A stretch of DNA of 64,000 nucleotides from Burkholderiales bacterium (GCA_027493935.1 JAOSJV010000011.1:256811-320810); one strand, 5' to 3'. Shown: positions 27,727 through 36,795, counted from the stretch's first letter. The notes: generated by a model from the sequence alone, not told the origin. Numbers and translations are program-made.

Positions 27727-28731
27727 CCGACGCCCGCGGCGCGCGGCCCGCGCCACCGCAGGACCCGGCGCCGGCCGCCGGGACGCGCGCGGCGGCGCCC
27801 GTGCACGCGGTCGCCGCCGCGCCCGCGCTCGCGGTGCACGACCTGCGCAAGGCCTACGGCACGCACCGCGCGGTCGACGGGGTGAGCTTCGCGATCCGGC
27901 CTGGCGAGTGCTTCGGCCTGCTCGGGCCGAACGGCGCCGGCAAGACGACCACGCTCAAGCTCTGCCTCGGCCTCAGCGAGCCCGACGGGGGCACGATCCG
28001 GCTCGGCGGGCGGCCGGTGCCGTGCGAGGCGCGCGAGGCGCGCATGCGCGTCGGCGTCGTGCCGCAGCTCGACAATCTCGATCCCGATTTCACGGTCACC
28101 GAGAACCTGCTGGTCTACGGCCGCTACTTCGGCCTGTCGAAGCGCGAGATCACCGCGCGCATCCCGGAGCTGCTCGCGTTCGCCGGCCTCGCCGGGCGCG
28201 CCGACGCGCGCATCCAGACGCTCTCCGGCGGCATGAAACGCCGCCTCACCCTCGCGCGCGCGCTGGTGAACGATCCGCAGATCCTGTTCATGGACGAGCC
28301 GACCACCGGCCTCGATCCACAAGCACGCCACCTGATCTGGGAGCGGCTGCGCAAGCTCACCGTGCAGGGCAAGACGATCCTCCTCACCACGCACTTCATG
28401 GAGGAGGCCGAGCGGCTGTGCTCCCGCCTGGTGATCATGGACCACGGCCGGCTGATCGCGGAAGGCAGCCCGCGCGAGCTGATCCAGGCGCACATCGAGC
28501 CGCACGTCGTCAGAAGTGCACGGCGAAGGCGTCGGCGAGTGGGCCGAGCACGAAGCACGGCGGCTGTGCAAGCGCGTCGAGCGCACCGGCGAGACGGTGT
28601 TCTGCTACGACGCGGACGCCGGGCCGCTCATCGCCGATCTCGAGTCGCGCCGGGAGCTGCGCTACCTGCACCGGCCCGCGGACCTCGAGGACGTGTTCCT
28701 GAAGCTCACCGGAAGGGAGCTGCGCGATTGA
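27717..28731 (+). CDS. NodI-like ABC transporter ATPase (apparent frameshift near 28512)
   Basis: About 337 aa when joined. Walker A is [10 protein letters not shown]; the signature [16 protein letters not shown], Walker [15 protein letters not shown] and the H-loop [11 protein letters not shown] are intact. [21 protein letters not shown] and the C-terminal [18 protein letters not shown] closely resemble NodI. A single extra A near 28512 breaks the frame after IEPHVV; the true end is read in another frame ([12 protein letters not shown]) and stops at 28731. Members pair with NodJ-like permeases; in rhizobia they export Nod factor, elsewhere the cargo is unknown. Confidence 0.85.
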
Positions 28732-29525
28732 TGTCCGCCCGCGCCGCAACGCTCTTGCGCGCGCCCGCGCTCTCGCTCCGGTTCTACCCGGTGTGGCGGC
28801 GCAACCTGCTCGTCTGGCGCAAGCTCGCCGCACCGTCGATGCTCGGCAACCTGGCCGACCCGATGATCTACATGCTCGGCCTGGGCTACGGCCTCGGGCG
28901 CCTGCTGCCCGAGATCGGCGGGATGCCCTATATCACGTTCCTCGCCGCCGGAACGGTGTGCTTCTCGACGATGAACAGCGCAACCTTCGAGACGCTCTAC
29001 TCGGCCTTCTCGCGCATGCACGTGCAGCGCACCTGGGACGCGATCCTGAACGCGCCGGTGACGCTCGATGACGTCGTCACCGCCGAGCTCGTGTGGGCCG
29101 CCTCGAAGAGCGTGCTCTCGGGCCTCGCGATCATGGTCGTGGTGTGGGCGCTCGGCCTGTCGACCTCGCCGCTTTCGCTCGCCGCGCTGCTCGTCGTGCC
29201 GCTGATCGGGCTCACGTTCGGCGCGCTGGGGCTCGCGATCACCGCGGTGTCGCCTTCCTACGACTTCTTCATGTACTACTTCACGCTGTTCATCACGCCG
29301 GTCGCGATGCTCTCGGGCGTGTTCTTCCCGCTCGACGAGCTGCCCGCCGGATTCCAGGTCGCCGCCTGGTGCCTGCCGCTCGCCCACGCCGTCGCGCTGG
29401 TGCGCCCGCTCCTGCTCGGGAACGTGCCGGCCGACATCGCGTTGCACGTCGCCGTGCTCGCCGCATACGCGGCGGCGGGCTTCTACCTCGCGCTGGTGCT
29501 CTTCCGCCGGCGGCTGCTCTCCTGA
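28731..29525 (+). CDS. NodJ-like ABC-2 type permease
   Basis: 264 aa with about six transmembrane helices of the ABC-2 permease family. [38 protein letters not shown] and [11 protein letters not shown] are typical of NodJ and its relatives. The ATG overlaps the TGA of the ATPase gene (TGATG), so both subunits are made from one message. The pair exports a lipid- or polysaccharide-like compound by analogy only; no nod or capsule genes are present in the window. Confidence 0.87.
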   Translation: MSARAATLLRAPALSLRFYPVWRRNLLVWRKLAAPSMLGNLADPMIYMLGLGYGLGRLLPEIGGMPYITFLAAGTVCFSTMNSATFETLYSAFSRMHVQRTWDAILNAPVTLDDVVTAELVWAASKSVLSGLAIMVVVWALGLSTSPLSLAALLVVPLIGLTFGALGLAITAVSPSYDFFMYYFTLFITPVAMLSGVFFPLDELPAGFQVAAWCLPLAHAVALVRPLLLGNVPADIALHVAVLAAYAAAGFYLALVLFRRRLLS

Positions 29526-29540
29526 CCGGGTCGCGCCGCC

Positions 29541-29960
29541 GTGCTGTGGGTCAAGTCGCTGCACATCGTGTTCGTGGTGACCTGGTTCGCCGCGCTGTTC
29601 TACCTGCCGCGCCTGTTCGTCTATCACGCGATGCTCGAACCGGGCGACCGGGCGGCGAGCGAGCGGTTCAAGGTGATGGAGCGCAAGCTCTACCGCGGCA
29701 TCATGACGCCGAGCGCGGTGCTCGCGATCGGGTTCGGCACCTGGCTCTGGCTCGGCTACGGTTTCGCGGGCGGCTGGCTGCACGCCAAGCTCGCCGTGGT
29801 TGCGGCGCTCGTCGCCTACCAGCTCTGGTGCGGGCGGCTGCTCGCGGCTTTCGCGCATGACCGCAACACGAAGAGCCATGCGTGGTTCCGGTGGTTCAAC
29901 GAGGCACCGGTGCTGCTCCTGCTGGCGGGCGTCATCCTCGCGGTGGTGAAGCCCTTCTGA
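29541..29960 (+). CDS. hemJ: Protoporphyrinogen IX oxidase, HemJ type
   Basis: 139 aa, four hydrophobic helices. The N-terminus LWVKSLHIVFVVTWFAALFYLPRLFVYH carries the conserved His and is diagnostic for HemJ, as are YRGIMTPSAVLAI and LHAKLAVVAALVAYQ. HemJ is an inner-membrane haem-binding protein that oxidises protoporphyrinogen IX to protoporphyrin IX in many bacteria lacking HemY or HemG. The start is a GTG at 29541, which directly precedes the conserved LWVK. It follows the permease gene by 15 bp. Confidence 0.88.
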   Translation: MLWVKSLHIVFVVTWFAALFYLPRLFVYHAMLEPGDRAASERFKVMERKLYRGIMTPSAVLAIGFGTWLWLGYGFAGGWLHAKLAVVAALVAYQLWCGRLLAAFAHDRNTKSHAWFRWFNEAPVLLLLAGVILAVVKPF

Positions 29961-30010
29961 CGGCGAGGCCGGGCGGCCGCGCGCGCACGAGGCGGACGCC
30001 GCGTCCGACA

Positions 30011-30046
30011 GCGCGCCGCCGCGGCGTGCAGCCGGCGGCGGCGCGC
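30011..30046. terminator. Strong GC hairpin between convergent hemJ and peroxiredoxin genes
   Basis: GCGCGCCGCCG (30011-30021) pairs perfectly with CGGCGGCGCGC (30036-30046) around a 14-base loop. It lies in the 124-bp space between two convergent genes and could stop transcription from both sides. No T-tract follows on either strand. Confidence 0.45.
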
Positions 30047-30084
30047 AAGCGGGGATCCGGCGCCGTCCGCGCGGCGGTGAAGGA

Positions 30085-30787
30085 CTACCGCTTCGCGCGC
30101 CCGCGCCTGCCGTCCTTTCCGGGCGCCTTCGCGCCGGCGCGGCGCAGATCGGTCTTGGCGAAGTACCAGTCGGTGTACTCGTAGCCCGCCTTGGCGCGCG
30201 CCGCGGCGTCCTGTTGCGTCGCCGGCGGCGGCACGATCACCTTGTCGCCCGGGCACCAGCCCTCGGGCGTCGAGACGCCGTGCGCGTCGCTCGTCTGCAG
30301 CGCTTCCAGCAGGCGCAGGAACTCCTCGACCGAGCGGCCGTTGGTCATGGGGTAGTACACCATCGCGCGCACCTTGCCCTCGGGGTCGATGAGGAAGGTC
30401 GCGCGCACCGCCGAGGTGTCGCTCGCTCCGGGCTGGATCATTCCGTAGTCGTGCGCCACCTGCATCGAGAGGTCCTCGATGATCGGGAAGGGAATCGCGA
30501 CGCCGAACTTCTCCTCGATGTTGCGCACCCACGCGATGTGCGAGTAGGTGCTGTCGACCGAGAGCCCGAGCAGCTCGCAACCGAGCGCGCCGAAGCGCTC
30601 GTAGGCGCGCGCGAATGCGATGAACTCGGTGGTGCACACCGGCGTGAAGTCCGCCGGGTGCGAGAAGAGCACGAGCCACTTCCCCGCGGTAATCGGCGAG
30701 CGAGCGCGTCCCGTGCGTGGTGCGCGCGGTGAAGTCGGGTGCGGGCTCGTTGATGCGCGGCAGCCGCGCCTTCCAGACGTTTTCCAT
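30085..30787 (-). CDS. 1-Cys peroxiredoxin, Prx6 type (apparent frameshift near 30684)
   Basis: About 233 aa when joined. The peroxidatic Cys lies in HPADFTPVCTTEF; DSTYSHIAWVRNI and the long C-terminal arm (PEGWCPGDKVIVPPP, YEYTDWYFAKTDL) are typical of the Prx6 subgroup. These enzymes reduce hydrogen peroxide and alkyl hydroperoxides in the cytoplasm. An extra G in a GGGG run (plus-strand CCCC, 30682-30685) shifts the frame just before KWLVLFSHPADF. It is the last gene of the minus-strand run that begins with the UbiX-like gene. Confidence 0.85.
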
Positions 30788-30811
30788 GGCTCGTTCCCTC
30801 CGCCTCGCGGT

Positions 30812-31228
30812 TCAGTCCTTGAATCTGGCGATGATCTCCGGCGGGATGACGCCGGCCTTCAGACCCTCCGGGTCCCGCGGATCGCGCAACCCCCACACCC
30901 GGACCTCGCGCCCCTCGACGATGATCCGGCCGCCGTTGTGCACGCGGTGCTCGACGACGAACACCTTGCTGCGCCACTCGCCGACCCAGCTCTCGATCGC
31001 GATGCGGTCGCCGAAGCGCGCCGGACCCATGAAGCTCGCAGTCGCGTCGACCAGCGCGACGCCCGCCATGTTGTAGTTGGGGAACATCTCGGCCCACGGC
31101 AGGCCGCGCGCGCGAAACATGCGCTCGGTCGCCCGATCGAACCACTCGAAGTAGCGCGGGTAGAAGACGATGCGCGCCGGGTCGCAGTCGGCGAAGTCGA
31201 CGACGATCTCGTTGCGGTGCGGCATCAT
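30812..31228 (-). CDS. Hot-dog acyl-CoA thioesterase (4-hydroxybenzoyl-CoA thioesterase family)
   Basis: 138 aa. DFADCDPARIVFYPRYFEWFDRA is the 4-HBT family signature with the catalytic Asp in DCDPA. The rest (RFGDRIAIESWVGEWRSKVF, RIIVEGREVRVWGLRD) completes a hot-dog fold. Members hydrolyse aromatic or short acyl-CoA esters. The start (31228, MMPHRN) is chosen because the longer frame would run into the crotonase gene. Its place downstream of the UbiD/CoA-transferase genes suggests it may rescue CoA from a stalled aromatic thioester; this is inference. Confidence 0.8.
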   Translation of the reverse strand: MMPHRNEIVVDFADCDPARIVFYPRYFEWFDRATERMFRARGLPWAEMFPNYNMAGVALVDATASFMGPARFGDRIAIESWVGEWRSKVFVVEHRVHNGGRIIVEGREVRVWGLRDPRDPEGLKAGVIPPEIIARFKD

Positions 31229-31259
31229 GCCGGCGGCGCCGCCGCGGCGTGCGTTCGGA

Positions 31260-32042
31260 TCAGACGCCACGGAACCTCGGCGCGCGCTTCGACTTGAACG
31301 CGGCGCGGCCCTCGGCGTAGTCGGCGCTCTCGTAGCACGCGTCGATCTGCCGCTGCAGCGCGGCGAGGTCACGCGCCTGCGCATCCTTGAGCACCTCGCG
31401 GATCGCGGTCTTCGCGGCCACGAGCGTGAGCGGCGCGTTCTCGGCCACCATCGCGCAGTAGGCTTCGACCTCGCGGTCGAGGTCTGCGGCCGGGAAGACC
31501 CTGCTCACGAACCCCATCGCGAGCGCATCGCCCGCGTCGAACTTGCGCGCCGAGAAGAAGACGTCCGCGGCGTTCGCCGCGCCGAGCACGTGAACGAAGC
31601 GCCGCATCCCGACGAACGAGTAGCCGAGGCCGAGCCGCGCGGCCGGCATGCGGAACACCGCGTCGTCGGCGGCGAAGCGCACGTCGCACGCCGCCGCCAA
31701 GCCGAGCCCGCCGCCCATGCAGACACCGCGGATCTTCGCTACGACCGGCTTGGCGGCGAGCGTCGGGGCGAGGTAGGCCGCCTCCACGTCCTGGTTGTAG
31801 GAGTCCTGCTCCTGCGGGGTGGCGCGCGCCTGGTCGAACTGCGACACGTCGGCGCCGGAGACGAACGCCTTGTCGCCGTCGCCGGCGAGGACGATCACGC
31901 GCACCGCCGGGTCGGCGTCGAACGCACCGACTGCGTCCGGCAGCGCCTTCCACATGTCGAGCGTCAGCGCGTTCATGCGCGCGGGATTCGAGAACAGAAT
32001 CCAGCCGACGCCGCCCGCGCGGCGCGTGATGAGCTTTGCCAT
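31260..32042 (-). CDS. Enoyl-CoA hydratase/isomerase (crotonase) family protein
   Basis: 260 aa, full-length crotonase. The oxyanion-hole segments are KAFVSGADVSQF (about residue 64) and GVCMGGGLGLAAACDVRFA (about residue 105). Around the first catalytic Glu of classical hydratases (GAGG) this protein reads LGLGYSFVGMRR, so the reaction may not be simple hydration. Crotonases act on CoA esters in beta-oxidation and aromatic degradation. The ATG follows the MetE-like remnant by 55 bp in the same orientation. Confidence 0.85.
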   Translation of the reverse strand: MAKLITRRAGGVGWILFSNPARMNALTLDMWKALPDAVGAFDADPAVRVIVLAGDGDKAFVSGADVSQFDQARATPQEQDSYNQDVEAAYLAPTLAAKPVVAKIRGVCMGGGLGLAAACDVRFAADDAVFRMPAARLGLGYSFVGMRRFVHVLGAANAADVFFSARKFDAGDALAMGFVSRVFPAADLDREVEAYCAMVAENAPLTLVAAKTAIREVLKDAQARDLAALQRQIDACYESADYAEGRAAFKSKRAPRFRGV

Positions 32043-32097
32043 CCAGTCTCCGACGATCGCACGCCCGGCCGGGCGCGACCCGCCGCGCCGGGTGCCG

Positions 32098-32280
32098 CTA
32101 TGATAGTGGGTGACGGCGCTTTGCGACCGCCGTGCGGATCGGTCGGTCCTCGCCCTCGGCGAGCGCCTCCGCGCTTGTCTCCACGCGCTCGAAGTGCGCA
32201 TGCGCTTCCTCCAACTCGGCCGGTCGCCGCAGGCTGCCGATCCGGTCGGCGCGAAACGGGGGCGCGGCACCGGCGGTCAT
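32098..32280 (-). pseudogene. Remnant of a MetE-like methionine synthase gene (N-terminus only)
   Basis: 60 codons. PFRADRIGSLRRPAELEEA followed by EDRPIRTAVA aligns with the first about 55 residues of short cobalamin-independent methionine-synthase-like proteins (usual length about 370 aa). After that the frame degenerates and stops. The zinc-binding catalytic part is absent. Its ATG still overlaps the YhbP-like gene's stop by 4 bases (ATGA), showing that a complete coupled gene once stood here and most of it was deleted. Confidence 0.6.
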
Positions 32281-32756
32281 CCGTCCCCCGGGGCGAGCTG
32301 AAGCGTCTCCTTGTGCCCGAAGGCGCGCGTGTTGTCGATCAGCGTGATGCGCTCGGGGCGCAGGACGTAGAACCCGGCCTTGGCCCAGGCGGCGCGCAGC
32401 GCTTGCGGTCCCTGCGCGAGCGCGGCGAGAAAGGCGTAGCGCGCCGCCATCAGCGTTCGCGCGCGCTCGATCGCCCGCGGGTCCGCGAGCCGCGCCGCGC
32501 GGCCGGCCAGCTGCAGCCCGCGGATCGCGCGGAAGTCGGTGTAGTCGGGCGCGATCGTGGCGGCGACCCGCGGCTCGGCATCGAGCTCGCGCGAGTGGCG
32601 CGTCGCGGGGTCCGAGGTCCAGTAGAGGGCAAAACCCTCGCGCGCGTACATGAGCGAGGCGGCGTGCACCGCGCTGCCGGCGCCGGTGGCGAGCGTCATC
32701 ACGTGATGGGCGTCGAGGAAAGTCTCGATGCGCGCTACGAGGTCTGCGCTTTCCAT
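32277..32756 (-). CDS. YhbP-like (UPF0306) FMN-binding split-barrel protein
   Basis: 159 aa. Pyridoxamine-phosphate-oxidase-like split barrel: HHVMTLATG, YWTSDPATRHSRELDAEPRV, FRAIRGLQLAGRAARL and the C-terminal TLIDNTRAFGHKETLQL, which matches YhbP/UPF0306. Members probably bind a flavin; no reaction is established. The start overlaps the end of the CoA-transferase gene by 22 bases, placing it in that operon. Confidence 0.78.
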   Translation of the reverse strand: MESADLVARIETFLDAHHVMTLATGAGSAVHAASLMYAREGFALYWTSDPATRHSRELDAEPRVAATIAPDYTDFRAIRGLQLAGRAARLADPRAIERARTLMAARYAFLAALAQGPQALRAAWAKAGFYVLRPERITLIDNTRAFGHKETLQLAPGDG

Positions 32757-33998
32757 GCGTCCTCGCGCGGCGCCTTCAGACGGTCACTCGAACGCGCCCG
32801 CGGCCTCGTGGGCGCGGTACCCTCGGCGCTCAGGCCGAGGAGCTCGCGGAAGACGTGCTCGGTGTGCTCGCCGAGCCGCGGCGCCGCGCGCGTGATCTCG
32901 CCCGGCGTCTCCGACAGGTCGAACGCCGGAAAACCGCAGATCTGCTCGCCGAACACCGCGTGGGGCCGCCCGCGCCAGATCCGGCGGGCGGCGAGCTGCG
33001 GGTCGGTGAAGAGATCCGCGACCGTGTTGACCGGATGCGCGTGCACGCCGGCCGCCTGCAGTCCGGCGGCGGCCGCGGCCGCGTGGTGCGTCCGCGTCCA
33101 CGCGGCCATCTCGGCGTCGAGAGCGGCGGCGTTCGCCCGCCGCGCGGCGGGCGTGGCGAAACGCGCATCGCGCGCGAGCTCGGAACGTCCGATCGCCCGC
33201 GCGAGCGCCGTGAACTCCGCGTCGGACCAGCACGAGAGCGCGAGCCAGCAGCCGTCGCGCGCAGGATAGGCGCCGTGCGGCGCGGCGTCGGGATCGGTGT
33301 TGCCGGCCCGCTCGGCGACTTTCCCGGAGCGATGGTACTCGAGGAGCGGGCCGGCGAGGAACGTGAGCCCGCACTCGTACTGCGACACGTCGATGTACGC
33401 GCCCTGCCCGGTGCGCCGGCGGCGCTCGAGCGCTGCGAGCACCGCCGAGGCGCCGAGGACCGACGCGATAAAGTCGATGTACGGCCCGTACAAGAGCATC
33501 GGCGGCCCGACGGGAAAGCCGGTGAGGTTGCACATGCCGGCAAGCGCGGTGAGCTGCGAGCCGAACCCCGGCGTGTCCGCGCGCGGACCGGTCTGCCCCA
33601 TGTTGCAGGTCGAGAGCATCACTGAGGCCTGGGTTGGTCCGCGCGAGCGCGTCGTAGCCGAGCCCGATCCGCGCCATCACGCCCGGCCGCATGTTCTCTA
33701 TGATGGCGTCGCACCAATCGGTGAGACGCCGCGCGGCCGCGAGGCCCGCGGGGCGCTTCAGGTCGACCGTGACGCCGAGCTTGGAATCGTTGAACTGGGC
33801 AAAGCAGCCGCTCGAATCGATCCCCGGCTTGCCGTCCTGGAACGGCGGGTACTGCAGGCGGAAGCCGTCGGGCCGCGCCTTCGATTCGACGTGCACGACG
33901 GTGGCGCCGTAGTTCGCGAGCAGCTTGCCGATGTGCGGTCCGGCGGCGTAACCGCCGAACTCGACGATCTTGACGTCGGTAAGGGCCTGCGCGCTCAT
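32735..33998 (-). CDS. Class III CoA-transferase (CaiB/BaiF), subunit B (apparent frameshift near 33623)
   Basis: About 421 aa when joined. The N-terminal part (VKIVEFGGYAAGPHIGKLLANYGATVVHVE) and NSKLGVTVDLKRPAG-type region are standard for CaiB/BaiF transferases. After the shift come STCNMGQTGPRADTPGFGSQ and GQGAYIDVSQYECGL. At the position where formate CoA-transferase carries its catalytic Asp (xDVSxxD) this protein has Glu. It overlaps subunit A's stop by 4 bases (ATGA). Paired class III subunits next to a UbiD-like gene fit succinyl-CoA:phthalate CoA-transferase (SptAB, also named PhtSa/PhtSb) of anaerobic phthalate degraders; the substrate is inferred. Confidence 0.8.
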
Positions 33999-35119
33999 CC
34001 GGCCGCTCTCGACTTGCGCACCCGCCGCGCCTCGGCCGCCGCGTGCGGCCCGAGCGGCCGGCGCTTGCCGTCCACGACGGCAAAGCTGCCGCAGTGGCGC
34101 TCGATAGCGCCGTGCGGCGCGGCAACGTCCTGCCAGAAACCGCGCGCGGCAAGCTGCGGGTCGGACGCGATGTCGGCGACGGTCGCGACCGGATAACCGA
34201 GCATCTCGCGCCGGTGAGCCTCCTCGAGGAACTCGCGCTTGGCGAGACCGGCGAAGAAGCGCGCCATCGGCGCCTCGATCGCGTCGACCTCGGCTTGCGT
34301 CACCCCGGTCGGGTCCCACGTGCGCCAGTCGATCGACGCGAGCGCGCCGAGCTCGGCGCCCGCCTCGCGCATCCACGCCACGAGCTGCTCGTTGGTGCGG
34401 CGCCCGGCGGCACCGCCGTAGAGAATGAAGTTGAGGTAGCCGTCCTTGCACGGCCAGAACACGCGGAAGCGCGCCCCGGTGACCGAGCGCCCCGTCATGT
34501 ACGCGCCGGCGCGCGTCGGCGTGAGTCCGGAGACGGTGACGAACGCGGGCGCATGCGCGAGCGCGGTGATCACCGCAGCCTGCGCCGAGACGTCGACGAG
34601 CTGTCCGCGCCCGCTTGTGGCGCGATGATGCAGCGCGACGAGCGCGCCGACCGCGGCCTGCGCGCCGGTCCACGCGTAGGCCTGCGGCGCGCTCACGCGG
34701 AACGGCATCGACCCGGGCTCGCCGGCGAGCGACATCGCTCCGCCGGCTGCCATCAGCTCGAGATCGGTCGCGCGCCAGGCGGCCTTCGGCCCGGCGAGTC
34801 CGAAGGGGGTGATCGCGACCACGACGAGGCGCGCGTTCAGCCGCGCGAGGCGAGCGTAGCCGAAGCGCGCAGCGTCGGCGGGCGCCGGCGTCGCGAGCAG
34901 AATGTCGGCGCGCGCGGCGAGGCGGTCGAAGCCCGCAGCGTCGCCGCGGTCGAGCCGGAGGAGCCGCTTGTTCACGTTGAGCGCGCGCCACTCGGCGCCC
35001 GCCGTGTCGGCGTCCGGCGGCTCGAGCTTCGCGACTTCGGCGCCGAGATCGGCGAGCAGCCGCCCGGCCAGCCAGCCGAGGCGGTCGGTGCAGTCGAGGA
35101 CGATGCAGCCGTCGAGCAT
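33995..35119 (-). CDS. Class III CoA-transferase (CaiB/BaiF), subunit A
   Basis: 374 aa. Family hallmarks: IVLDCTDRLGWLAGRLLADLGAEVAKLE at the N-terminus, a long central linker and ASDPQLAARGFWQDVAAPHG near residue 330. In the motif GQLVDVSAQAAV the residue equivalent to the catalytic Asp is Ala, so this subunit is unlikely to carry the acyl intermediate alone. It is coupled by ATGA to subunit B, and the two should form a heteromer. The ATG at 35119 is the first that precedes the conserved strand. The long open frame upstream on this strand is not coding; it lies across ubiD in another frame. Confidence 0.8.
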   Translation of the reverse strand: MLDGCIVLDCTDRLGWLAGRLLADLGAEVAKLEPPDADTAGAEWRALNVNKRLLRLDRGDAAGFDRLAARADILLATPAPADAARFGYARLARLNARLVVVAITPFGLAGPKAAWRATDLELMAAGGAMSLAGEPGSMPFRVSAPQAYAWTGAQAAVGALVALHHRATSGRGQLVDVSAQAAVITALAHAPAFVTVSGLTPTRAGAYMTGRSVTGARFRVFWPCKDGYLNFILYGGAAGRRTNEQLVAWMREAGAELGALASIDWRTWDPTGVTQAEVDAIEAPMARFFAGLAKREFLEEAHRREMLGYPVATVADIASDPQLAARGFWQDVAAPHGAIERHCGSFAVVDGKRRPLGPHAAAEARRVRKSRAAG

Positions 35120-35160
35120 CGCGCTACGGCCGGTTCGCCGGTCAGGGATGCGCCGCGCCG

Positions 35161-35194
35161 CTTCCCTCACCCTCCCGCTGGAGGGGGAGGGAAG
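35161..35194. repeat. Long hairpin between ubiD-like and CoA-transferase genes
   Basis: CTTCCCTCACCCTC (35161-35174) pairs with GAGGGGGAGGGAAG (35181-35194) with one mismatch over a 6-base loop. It is the most stable-looking inverted repeat in this operon and lies in the 98-bp gap, the largest within its first four genes. It may be a dispersed intergenic palindrome, and could attenuate transcription or protect the upstream mRNA end. Confidence 0.5.
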
Positions 35195-35217
35195 GGATGA
35201 GCTGGGGGCCGAGCCGC

Positions 35218-36795
35218 TCACCGACCGGTGCGCGCGAGCGAGAGCACCCACCCTTCCATGCGCGCGCGCGCCTTGGCGATGTCGGCCTGGCTGAAGAAGC
35301 TCTCCGGCTTCACCTTGTCCACCGGGTAGACCGGACGGTGGAAGTCCTTCTCGTAGCCGAACGGCACCGTCGCGTCGATGCCCATGCCGCCCTCGAACTG
35401 CGTGTTCGAGGCGGTCCACGCCTTCTCGCCGGCTGTCATGCGCTCGGCCGGCATGAACGTCTGGCCGCGCCCGCCCGGCAGCGGGTTCAGGATGTCGGTC
35501 TTCGGGTTCACGCGCGTGGTGAGGCACCACATGATGTCGTCCATCGAGTAGATGTCGACGTCGGGGCTCACCGCGATGGCAAGGCGCATGCCCTGCGAGC
35601 AGGAGAGGATCGCCGAGAGGAAGTTCCGCTGCCAGCCCTCCTCGATCGAGTTGCGCTTGCGCACCTGGATGATGCAGCCGCCCCAGTCGGTCATGCAGTA
35701 CGGGATGTGCACGTCCATGATCAGGCCGGGCTGCAGGCGCTCGCAGAGCTCGTAGATCGCCGCCTCGCGCACCGTGGTGTCGATGTTCGAGTCGTCGAAG
35801 GTGTGCACGCCGAGCGGGAAGATCACCGGCTTCGACTCGGGCTTGCGCATGGTGATCGCGGTGACGTGGAAGGTCGGCGCCTTGTACGCCTTGCCCATGT
35901 AGCCCGCCCACTCCGGGTGGAAGAAGGTCTTGCCCTGCACCCCGGCCTTCTCCGCCTCGCCCGTCTCGTAGCGCTTGTCGCGCGGGTGGAGGTAGCCCTC
36001 GAGCACGTACTCCGAGTCGGCGAGCGCCCAGGCATCGACCGTGCGCGCCTTGACCAGGCGCACCGGCGAACCCTGCACCGCGCCGGCGATGCCGATCTCG
36101 TCGCAGCCCTTCGGCAGGATCACGTAGTCGAAACCCGCGCCGGCAAGCAGCGTGCAGGCCGGCGGCACGCCGAAGCACATCGTGATCGGGATCGGCTCGT
36201 CGTCGTGGTAGTGCTTGGTGATCACCTGCCACATGTGCGAGCCGGGCGAGATCTGGAACGTGCCGACGTTGCCCCAGCGGAAGTTCATGCGGTTGTAGCC
36301 GAGATCGGAGCCGCCGTCGAAGTAGTCGCCGACGATGCAGCGGATGCCCGAGCCGATGGTGAGCTCGGGCTCGAGCGCGGTGTGTCGGATCGCGGTGATC
36401 CACTTGTTCACGTCGAGGTCGTCGGTGATGACGTGCTCCTGGCAGGGCGCGTCCTTCTGGTCGATCGTCACCGGCTTGAGCGGGTGGCTGAGCGCGTACG
36501 CGAGCCTCTCGGTGCGCTCGGTCGCGCCCGACCAGCCGAACATGCGCTCGACGATGCGGATGTCGGAGAAGAGGTTGGTGATCGCGCGCGCGTGCGGCTT
36601 GCCCTTGACCCGGTTGAAGAGCATCGGGTAGGAGCCGTCGAAGTGCTTCTGCAGCCCGGTGATCTCGAGGTCCGGATTCACCTCCTTGTCGGTCTCGAGC
36701 AGCAGCCCCTCGGCGCGCAGCCACTCGATCGTCGAGCGCAGGCTGGTGATGTCCTTGACTTGCGTGCCGGCGACCGGCTTCATGACGCTGCTCAC
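35218..36795 (-). CDS. UbiD-family prenyl-FMN-dependent decarboxylase, phthaloyl-CoA-decarboxylase-like
   Basis: 525 aa, full-length UbiD fold. Conserved blocks: LFNRVKGKPHARAITNLFSD, TALEPELTIGSGIRCIVG, NFRWGNVGTFQISPGSHMWQ (prFMN-binding region) and CFGVPPACTLLAGA. Where many UbiD enzymes read EGPFGEWTGY, this one has FFHPEWAGYMGK, marking a divergent subgroup. The family (de)carboxylates aromatic or acrylic acids using prenylated FMN made by UbiX. Start: GTG at 36795 behind AGAGGAGA; the ATG four codons on lies too far from it. Its setting between a UbiX-like gene and paired CoA-transferases suggests a CoA-thioester substrate such as phthaloyl-CoA. Function is inferred from context. Confidence 0.78.
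   Translation of the reverse strand: MSSVMKPVAGTQVKDITSLRSTIEWLRAEGLLLETDKEVNPDLEITGLQKHFDGSYPMLFNRVKGKPHARAITNLFSDIRIVERMFGWSGATERTERLAYALSHPLKPVTIDQKDAPCQEHVITDDLDVNKWITAIRHTALEPELTIGSGIRCIVGDYFDGGSDLGYNRMNFRWGNVGTFQISPGSHMWQVITKHYHDDEPIPITMCFGVPPACTLLAGAGFDYVILPKGCDEIGIAGAVQGSPVRLVKARTVDAWALADSEYVLEGYLHPRDKRYETGEAEKAGVQGKTFFHPEWAGYMGKAYKAPTFHVTAITMRKPESKPVIFPLGVHTFDDSNIDTTVREAAIYELCERLQPGLIMDVHIPYCMTDWGGCIIQVRKRNSIEEGWQRNFLSAILSCSQGMRLAIAVSPDVDIYSMDDIMWCLTTRVNPKTDILNPLPGGRGQTFMPAERMTAGEKAWTASNTQFEGGMGIDATVPFGYEKDFHRPVYPVDKVKPESFFSQADIAKARARMEGWVLSLARTGR

Noticed and set aside
27288..29525. 745-codon ATPase-permease fusion
   Set aside because: NodI-like and NodJ-like genes have their own start and stop (TGATG at 28729-28733). 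The fused frame results from an indel near 28512.
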